DNA from: CAYVUV01 sp964455095
GTDB lineage: Bacteria; Desulfobacterota; Binatia; HRBIN30; CADEER01
Reading direction: 5' to 3'
Assembly: GCA_964455095.1 (NCBI GenBank)
Contig: CAYVUV010000230.1
Coordinates: 1 to 9,147, forward strand
Length of the DNA stretch: 9,147 bases
Under the pieces are notes generated by a model. The model made no database searches. It saw only the letters and a program-made list of their open reading frames with translations, and was not told the origin of the DNA. Shown here piece by piece: positions 1 through 5,346 of this stretch. Every line of letters begins with the position of its first letter. Position 1 is the first letter of the stretch. Made by a program: the position numbers and the translations under genes.

Positions 1-564
1 GTCGAAGGCGGTCCGCTGCGGCTGGCTGTGGGCCCTCGCGATGCCGATGGCTTGGCGCCGCTGTCGCTGATGGAGGATGTCGTCTTCGCCGTGCCCGTCT
101 CGATCGCGACATATTGCTTCCGCCTCGCGGCGACGGGCAGCTCTGGCTACATCGATTGCGACGGCGGCAGCGGGGTCGACGTCGTGCGCGAGAGCCACCC
201 GGGCGCGACACCCGGAGACATCATCTTGTTCGTCGGCGGCAACGATTCCGGCCCCGGTGCGGCCGTGCTCTTCATCGCGAGTCAGGCGGTCGCGACGCTG
301 CCGCCTGGCGAGCCAACCGAGGCCTGCGCGGCGGCTGCGTATGCTGCCCCGCTGCCGGCGCGCTACACGACCGGGCTGGCCAGCGAGCTGCATGAAGGCC
401 TCGAGCGCCGGCGCGGGGTCAACTTCGCGTGCGATTTCTCCGGCGGTGGGCTGGGCGCGGGGGCGCTGGTCGGACCGTTGGCGCTCTACGATGAAACGGT
501 CCGCTCGATCTCCGGCGTGCTGCGCCTCGCGGGCGCGACTCGCGCCGTCGCTCCAGGTCGTTGA
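1..564 (+). CDS. C-terminal fragment of a secreted-type protein; paralogous to the C-terminal domain of the next gene
   Basis: The frame is open from base 1 with no stop upstream, so this is the last 187 residues of a gene that starts outside the window; a GTG at base 28 is probably internal. The fragment matches the C-terminal domain of the 745-5346 gene (its residues 1229-1444). Shared blocks are CFR-x2-A-x-G-S-x-G-x-IDCDGGS and DSGPGAAVLF, and the four cysteines are spaced almost identically (fragment C39, C53, C109, C144; neighbour C1304, C1318, C1374, C1410; gaps 14/56/35 against 14/56/36). The even number of conserved Cys suggests two disulfides, hence an exported protein. Unlike its neighbour, it ends within about a dozen residues of the domain, with no Thr/Pro tail. 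I do not recognise the domain as a named family and assign no function. The two genes look like a tandem duplication or a domain-sharing pair. Confidence 0.85.
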   Translation, partial: VEGGPLRLAVGPRDADGLAPLSLMEDVVFAVPVSIATYCFRLAATGSSGYIDCDGGSGVDVVRESHPGATPGDIILFVGGNDSGPGAAVLFIASQAVATLPPGEPTEACAAAAYAAPLPARYTTGLASELHEGLERRRGVNFACDFSGGGLGAGALVGPLALYDETVRSISGVLRLAGATRAVAPGR

Positions 565-606
565 ATTGTGACGCGCAGCAGCGCCAGAGTTCCGGCCGAT
601 CACCTC

Positions 607-636
607 TTGTTTGCCGTGACAGCCCTGCGGTATACG
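607..636 (+). promoter_or_regulatory. weak sigma70-like promoter candidate in the 565-744 gap
   Basis: TTGTTT (607-612) and TATACG (631-636) are 18 bases apart in an otherwise very GC-rich gap. They match the -35 consensus at 3 of 6 positions and the -10 consensus at 4 of 6. If real, transcription would start near 643 and give a leader of about 100 nt before the ATG at 745. No convincing terminator, operator or RNA gene is visible in this gap, so transcription may simply read through from the upstream gene. Confidence 0.25.
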
Positions 637-744
637 CCGCCAGCACCGGTCGCTGCGACGGGCCGAGGCTGGGGGGCATCGATGGCGCAAGCGTCCGAGC
701 ACCGCGAATCAAGTCGGCGGTTCCGCGCGAGCGGCTCAGATACG

Positions 745-3700
745 ATGGTGAGCCACGCCGTCCGGCTGGCCGTCGTCGCGGCCCTGCTCTGGCCGCTGTG
801 TGGCGTGGCGGGCGGCGCGCCCCCGCCCATCTGTGGCAATGCACTGATCGAGGAGGGCGAGACCTGCGACGACGGTGGCACCTGCTTCGGCGGCGTGTCG
901 CACGGCGCGCGCTGCCCGGTTGCCGTCGGCGGCGTCGATTGTGGGGATGGGTCCTGCCGGCCGGCGGGCGGTGATGGGTGCGCAAAGAACTGCACCGAGG
1001 AGCACGTGTTGCCGTTCCCCCTCGGCGACTTCTCCACGACCGGCAGCTCGACCTTCGTGCAAGCCCGGTCCTTCGCCATCGACTTCCCCATCGCGGGAGA
1101 GCTCACGCTGCACATCGGCGCGCCGACTGGCGACGCGGGATCGCGCAGCGCGGTGGTGGCCGACGGCGAGTATCAGGTGGGTGAGATCCCGGTCGTGGCA
1201 CGCGTGGCCGACAACGGGCTGCCGCCGCTGCCGGTTGGAAATCAATTCGCCTGTGCCTGCCTGCGGCTGATCGCCGAGCGGACCTGCGGGGCGCGCCCGA
1301 CCGGCGCGGCGTGCGATTCGAATGCCGATTGTCCGGGCAGCGTGTGCGACTTCGTCCACGGTCCCGGCAACGCCGCGTCGGGAACGATCAGCTGTGGCGG
1401 GAGGGATACGAGCTATCTCGCGACGCTCGACAGTCTCGCCGGCGGCCCGTATGGCATCGAGCTGGGGAACGGCCTTCCGCAGTCAGGGGCCGGGCTCGTC
1501 TGGCTCAGCACGCTGACGAGCACCATCTCCTCGCCGTGCAATTCGACCGACGCGCGCGCAATGGGCGGGGACGGCTTGCCGTGCACGGACGATGACCCGA
1601 TCGTCCCGCGCGCCGTGCCGTCGCTGCTGACGACGGGTCGGGCCGCGGCGCGGGTTCTCAATGCCGACGGGGAGAGCGAAGCGGCGATCAGCGTCGACCA
1701 TGACTGCAACGACGGACCCTGTCGCGCCAGCGCCGTCGGCTCGCCGTTCTCGTGCGCCGCGCTGCTCGAAGCGCCCGCTTCGTCGCGGGGTGCCGGACTG
1801 GTCGCCGCGATTCCGTTGGCGAACGGCACGCCTTTCGGCGATGCGGTCCTCTTGACGGAGTTTCGCGCCTTCGGTCTGGCCCCTTTGGCGACCCCGACCG
1901 CGACGCCGGACAGTGCCAATACGCCCACACCGGTCAAGACGAGCACGCCCCTTCCGCCGACCGCGACGCGCACGCGCACGGCGAACTTGTTGCGGGTCAC
2001 CAACACCGCCGCCGCCGGTCCCGGATCGCTGCGCGCGGCGCTCGCGGCGGCGGGCGATCGCGACACCGTCGTGCTCACTGACCTCTCCGGAACGATTCAG
2101 CTCGCCGGGGCGGCGCTGGACATCGCGGCCGGCGTCACCATCGTCGGGCCCGGTCCCGAGCGCCTGACCGTGAGCGGCGGGGGCACGGGGCGGGTGTTCT
2201 CGGTGACGACGTTCCAGCCCGTGCTGGTTTCGGGACTCACCATTGCCGACGGTCTGGCGCGTACGTCGTCGACCGACCCGTTGGGGCGCGGCGGGGGCAT
2301 TTTGAGCTTCGGTGACCTGACGCTGCGCGACGTGGTGGTGCGCGATTGCGTCGCCGAGGGGGTCGGCGGCGGCATTTTCAACGTCGGCGGGCTGCGACTC
2401 GAGGCGGCCACCATCGCCGGCAACCGCGCCGCGCAGGGGGCGGGAGGAATCGGCAACGACCAGTTCGCGCAGCTCACGATCACCGACAGCGCGATTGCAG
2501 ACAACCGCACCGACGGCGGCAGCGGCGGTCTCGGCAACCGTGGCGCGGCGGAGATCCTGCGCAGCACCATCAGCGGCAACCAGGCGGGCGCCGTGGGCGG
2601 CGGCGGAATCGGCAACGAGCTCAGCGGGCATGTCACGCTCGACAACAGCACGGTCAGCGGCAACGAGACGACCGGGGGCGGCGGTGGGATCGGCAACGTC
2701 GGAACGATGGACGTGCGGTTCAGCACGGTCACCGGCAACCGCGCCGCCGCGACCAGTGGCGGGGGCATCGGCAACCTCGGCGCCCTGTCGCTCGGTTCGA
2801 GCATCGTCGCGCGCAACTCCGGCGGCGATTGCAGCGGCGTGATCGCCTCGTCCGGCCACAATCTGGACGGCGACAACACCTGCGGCCTGAGCCAGAGCGG
2901 CGACGTGCGCGGCGCCGACCCGCGTCTGGGGTCATTGCGCGACAACGGCGGGCTGACGCGCACGCATGCGCTGCGACCGACCAGCCCCGCCGTCGACGGC
3001 GGCGATCGCGACGCCTGCCCGCTGGCCGACCAGCGCGGCGTCGAGCGTCCGGCGCGGGCCTGCGACATCGGCGCCTTCGAGGTGGTGCGCCCGCTGTGCG
3101 CCGGCGACTGCGTCGAGGATGGTGTCGTGACGATCGACGAGCTGATCACCGGCATCGACATCGCGCTCGGCCTCATGCCGCTCGGCGCGTGTCTGGCCAT
3201 CGATGGAGACGGCGACGGGCAGGTTGGTATCGATGAGCTCGTGAAGGCGGTCGACACGGCATTGGGTGTGTGCCCGCCGCGTCCGACCGCGACGCGGACC
3301 AGGACGCCGACGCGCACCCCGCTCGAGGACACCCCGCGGCCGACGGCCACTCGCATGCCGCCCACGGGTACGCTTCGTCCGACCAGCACCCCGCCCCGGT
3401 TTACTCACACCCACACCCTGACACCGATCTTCGAGACGCCAACTGCGCCGCCGACACCCACGCGGACGTCCCCGTCCTTCTGCGTCGGCGATTGCGACGG
3501 CGACGGCGGGGTGGACTACGAGGAGGCGGCGCTCTGCCTGGCCGCGCGCGCTGGTGTGCCGCTGTTTCTGCAAGCTGTCTGCCAGAGCTGCGATGCGAAT
3601 GGCGACGGCACCATCGACGATGAAGAAGCAAATGCCGCAGAAGCGAATCTACGCCAGGGGTGTTTTGGCGCTGAGCCCCGCCCGACACCGGATCTCTCGG

Positions 3701-5346
3701 GTCTGCCCTGCATCGGCGACTGCAACGGTGACGGGGAGGTCTTTTCGGAGGAGGTGCAGTTCTGCGCTGCGATCGCGAGCGGCTTGGGATCGGTGGCGGA
3801 GTGCTCCTCCTGCGATGTGGACCAGAATGGCGCGGTCGACGTGCGCGAGGTCGGGCTGGCCGCCGGCGACCTCTTGTACCATTGCCAACGCGCTGCGTTC
3901 TCGACGCCGACCCCTGGACCGACTCCGTTCAACGGCTGCGTTGGCGACTGCAACGGCGACGGCGCGGTGTCGCGCGCCGAGGGCTTCGTGTGTTTTGGAC
4001 AAGCAAATAACGGCGTGCCGGTGGCGCTCTGTCCGGGGTGCGACGCCGACGGCAATGGCTTCACCGACAACAGTGAGGTGATGACGGCGAGCGATCATTT
4101 CCTGCTCGGCTGCCCGGGCGCTTCTCCGACGCCGTCCGGCGCGCCGACCGCGACGCCGACGGGCGTGCCGGATGTCTGTCCGGGAGACTGCGACGGGAGC
4201 GGGCGCGTCGGCGGAGGAGAGATCCAGACGTGCGTAAACATCAATCGCGGCCAGTTTCCGGTCTTCGTCTGCACGGCGTGCGATGTGGACGGCGATGGGT
4301 TGGTGGCGGTGGAGGAAGTCGGCCGGGCGGTCGATTCATCATTCAACCAGTGCCCGCAACGGTCGACGCCGACGTTCACGCCATTCGCGACGCCCACCGT
4401 GCCGCCGACGCCCGGCACGACGCCGCTCGGGGCCGTGTCACTCGAGGTTCGCGGCGCGTCGGAAGGCGATCCCGGTGCGTCGTCCGGGCTGTTCTTGTTC
4501 TTTCCCGGTTCGCCGGTCGTCAACGTGGCCCAGCTCGTGAGCGGCGATCCCATCGGGCTTGTCGCCGGCACACCGGACGCGTCGGGCGTCGCATCGCTGG
4601 TGCTGGCGGCTGACGCCGTGCTGGCCCTGCAGCCGACCTTCGGCGTGGGCGCGTGTTTCCGGTTCATGGCGGCCGGGAGTCAGGGGGCGATCGATTGCGA
4701 TGGTGGCAGCGCGTTTGACGTTGCGTCGTTCTCGCCCGAGGGTCCGCTTGCACCGACTGACTCGTCGCTGTTCGGCAACGGCCTCGACTCCGGGCCGGGA
4801 GCGGCCGTGCTGTTCCTGCAGGAGCAAGTCGCGGTGCTGCCGAGTGGCTCGCCGCCCGAAACGTGTGCCTCGATCGAGTATCCCGCGCCGCGCACGGTCG
4901 CATACACGACGGCGACGGCGTTCGCGGTCAAAGGCCAGGCGAGCGGCGATCGCCGCGGCACGAACCTCTCCTGCGACCAGTTCGGCGGCGTTCAGGTCGC
5001 GGCGTTGGTGCGGGCATCGGGAACGTTCATCCTTCCCTTCGGCGACGTCGCCACGGTGCTGCGGCTGGCGTTCAACGTCGCTCCCGCCTCGATCGCAACG
5101 CCGCCGCCGACCGAGATGCCGACCAACACGGCTCCGCCGGACACGTCGACGCCGACGGTCCCACTGCCGACCGAGACGCCAAGTCCCGTGGACACCTCCA
5201 CGCCGTTGCCGACCGAGCTGCCGACCAACACGCCACTCCCCACGGATACCTCCACGCCGCTGCCGACCGAGTTGTCGACCAACACGCCCCTGCCACCCGA
5301 GTCGCCGCTGCCGACCGAGACCGCGCCACCCGGCGAGGGCGGATGA
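745..5346 (+). CDS. large secreted mosaic protein: DUF4215-like module, beta-helix, five EF-hand-pair modules, Thr/Pro linkers
   Basis: Length is 1,533 residues from ATG 745. That start is chosen because it puts a classical Sec signal peptide at residues 1-25 (short n-region, AVRLAVVAALLWPL core, small residues before PPP). An in-frame ATG at 682 has a G-rich stretch upstream and would add 21 residues; GTG 568 also stays open. Order of parts: Cys-rich DUF4215/myxobacterial-type module (30-83, CGN...EEGETCDDG...DGC...C); unrecognised domain (88-377) with cysteine pairs such as C170/C172; T/P linker (379-413); right-handed beta-helix (414-781) with seven GG[GL]I turns, ending in a choice-of-anchor-Q-like motif (NGG-LTRTHAL, SPAVDGG, DQRG, CDIGAFE); EF-hand-pair modules at 785-843, 913-973, 989-1047, 1065-1123 and 1145-1203; domain paralogous to the upstream gene (1229-1444); T/P-rich tail (1445-1533). 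No transmembrane helix, LPXTG or PEP-CTERM sorting signal is visible at the C-terminus. No catalytic residues are recognised. An extracellular structural, adhesive or carbohydrate-associated role is inference only. Confidence 0.9.
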   Translation: MVSHAVRLAVVAALLWPLCGVAGGAPPPICGNALIEEGETCDDGGTCFGGVSHGARCPVAVGGVDCGDGSCRPAGGDGCAKNCTEEHVLPFPLGDFSTTGSSTFVQARSFAIDFPIAGELTLHIGAPTGDAGSRSAVVADGEYQVGEIPVVARVADNGLPPLPVGNQFACACLRLIAERTCGARPTGAACDSNADCPGSVCDFVHGPGNAASGTISCGGRDTSYLATLDSLAGGPYGIELGNGLPQSGAGLVWLSTLTSTISSPCNSTDARAMGGDGLPCTDDDPIVPRAVPSLLTTGRAAARVLNADGESEAAISVDHDCNDGPCRASAVGSPFSCAALLEAPASSRGAGLVAAIPLANGTPFGDAVLLTEFRAFGLAPLATPTATPDSANTPTPVKTSTPLPPTATRTRTANLLRVTNTAAAGPGSLRAALAAAGDRDTVVLTDLSGTIQLAGAALDIAAGVTIVGPGPERLTVSGGGTGRVFSVTTFQPVLVSGLTIADGLARTSSTDPLGRGGGILSFGDLTLRDVVVRDCVAEGVGGGIFNVGGLRLEAATIAGNRAAQGAGGIGNDQFAQLTITDSAIADNRTDGGSGGLGNRGAAEILRSTISGNQAGAVGGGGIGNELSGHVTLDNSTVSGNETTGGGGGIGNVGTMDVRFSTVTGNRAAATSGGGIGNLGALSLGSSIVARNSGGDCSGVIASSGHNLDGDNTCGLSQSGDVRGADPRLGSLRDNGGLTRTHALRPTSPAVDGGDRDACPLADQRGVERPARACDIGAFEVVRPLCAGDCVEDGVVTIDELITGIDIALGLMPLGACLAIDGDGDGQVGIDELVKAVDTALGVCPPRPTATRTRTPTRTPLEDTPRPTATRMPPTGTLRPTSTPPRFTHTHTLTPIFETPTAPPTPTRTSPSFCVGDCDGDGGVDYEEAALCLAARAGVPLFLQAVCQSCDANGDGTIDDEEANAAEANLRQGCFGAEPRPTPDLSGLPCIGDCNGDGEVFSEEVQFCAAIASGLGSVAECSSCDVDQNGAVDVREVGLAAGDLLYHCQRAAFSTPTPGPTPFNGCVGDCNGDGAVSRAEGFVCFGQANNGVPVALCPGCDADGNGFTDNSEVMTASDHFLLGCPGASPTPSGAPTATPTGVPDVCPGDCDGSGRVGGGEIQTCVNINRGQFPVFVCTACDVDGDGLVAVEEVGRAVDSSFNQCPQRSTPTFTPFATPTVPPTPGTTPLGAVSLEVRGASEGDPGASSGLFLFFPGSPVVNVAQLVSGDPIGLVAGTPDASGVASLVLAADAVLALQPTFGVGACFRFMAAGSQGAIDCDGGSAFDVASFSPEGPLAPTDSSLFGNGLDSGPGAAVLFLQEQVAVLPSGSPPETCASIEYPAPRTVAYTTATAFAVKGQASGDRRGTNLSCDQFGGVQVAALVRASGTFILPFGDVATVLRLAFNVAPASIATPPPTEMPTNTAPPDTSTPTVPLPTETPSPVDTSTPLPTELPTNTPLPTDTSTPLPTELSTNTPLPPESPLPTETAPPGEGG
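2290..2775 (+). repeat. beta-helix coil repeats, seven turns of about 26 residues (78 bases)
   Basis: Within the 745-5346 gene, GG[GL]I-type turns begin at residues 516, 541, 567, 594, 619, 646 and 672, so the spacing is 25-27 residues. The later turns read GG-IGN, followed by a short strand and a S-T-[VI]-[ST]-x-N signature. This is the pattern of right-handed parallel beta-helix proteins (pectate-lyase-like fold, polymorphic outer-membrane-protein-like repeats). The recurring GGCAAC-containing DNA is a consequence of this protein repeat and not a DNA element. Confidence 0.85.
3097..3273 (+). other. EF-hand-pair module, four-Cys type (residues 785-843 of the 745-5346 protein)
   Basis: The frame is C785-x3-C789-x26-C816-x26-C843. 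The second calcium loop is a textbook EF loop (D-G-D-G-D-G-Q-V-G-I-D-E). The first (D-C-V-E-D-G-V-V-T-I-D-E) has Val instead of Asp/Asn at position 3, so calcium binding there may be weak. Each loop is followed by a short helix of L-[IV]-x-x-[IV]-D-x-A-L type. The same four-Cys type ends the 5343-7835 gene and recurs in the 7863-8774 gene. Confidence 0.8.
3481..4353 (+). repeat. array of four six-Cys EF-hand-pair modules separated by short Thr/Pro linkers
   Basis: Modules cover residues 913-973, 989-1047, 1065-1123 and 1145-1203 of the 745-5346 protein, with linkers of 15-21 residues. Each opens C-[IVP]-G-D-C, so the second Cys sits at position 2 of the first calcium loop. Each also has a Cys in the first helix (ALC, QFC, FVC, QTC), then a C-x2-C just before the second loop (CQSC, CSSC, CPGC, CTAC) and a closing Cys. 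The helix Cys and the extra C-x2-C cysteine separate them from the four-Cys type. Most loops keep D1, D/N3, D/N5, G6, V/I8 and E12; module five has Ser at position 5 of loop one and module four has Thr at position 8 of loop two. Calcium binding follows from EF-hand knowledge; disulfide pairing is inferred. Confidence 0.85.
5140..5298 (+). repeat. tandem Thr/Pro repeat, 18-residue (54-base) period, at the protein C-terminus
   Basis: Two near-identical 54-base copies (5191-5244 and 5245-5298) encode D-T-S-T-P-L-P-T-E-L-[PS]-T-N-T-P-L-P-[TP]. A diverged 51-base copy precedes them at 5140-5190. The coding is low-complexity, rich in Thr, Pro, Ser and Glu, and would form an extended spacer or O-glycosylated stalk. 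Such repeats are prone to slippage, so copy number may vary between strains or be mis-assembled. Confidence 0.85.
5335..5346 (+). promoter_or_regulatory. translational-coupling junction: GAGGG plus ATGA stop/start overlap
   Basis: The TGA stop of the upstream gene (5344-5346) overlaps the ATG (5343-5345) of the next gene in the sequence ATGA. A purine-rich GAGGG (5335-5339) lies only three bases before the ATG, closer than an ideal Shine-Dalgarno site. This favours re-initiation by ribosomes finishing the upstream gene. It also fixes the start, because it lies exactly at the beginning of a signal peptide although the frame stays open further upstream. Confidence 0.7.

Noticed and set aside
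532..546. Inverted repeat GGCGCG-ACT-CGCGCC near the end of the first gene, considered as a terminator
   Set aside because: It lies inside the coding sequence before the stop, has a short stem and no T-tract.
2290..2775. Regular ~78-base repeats with GGCAAC words, considered as a CRISPR or minisatellite
   Set aside because: The period follows beta-helix turns in an intact reading frame and the units are diverged. There are no identical direct repeats with unique spacers.
3097..4353. Classical cellulosomal type I dockerins
   Set aside because: The paired calcium loops fit, but the C-x3-C opening, closing Cys and C-x2-C are not type I dockerin features, and no cohesin or glycoside hydrolase is present. 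They are kept as dockerin-like only.
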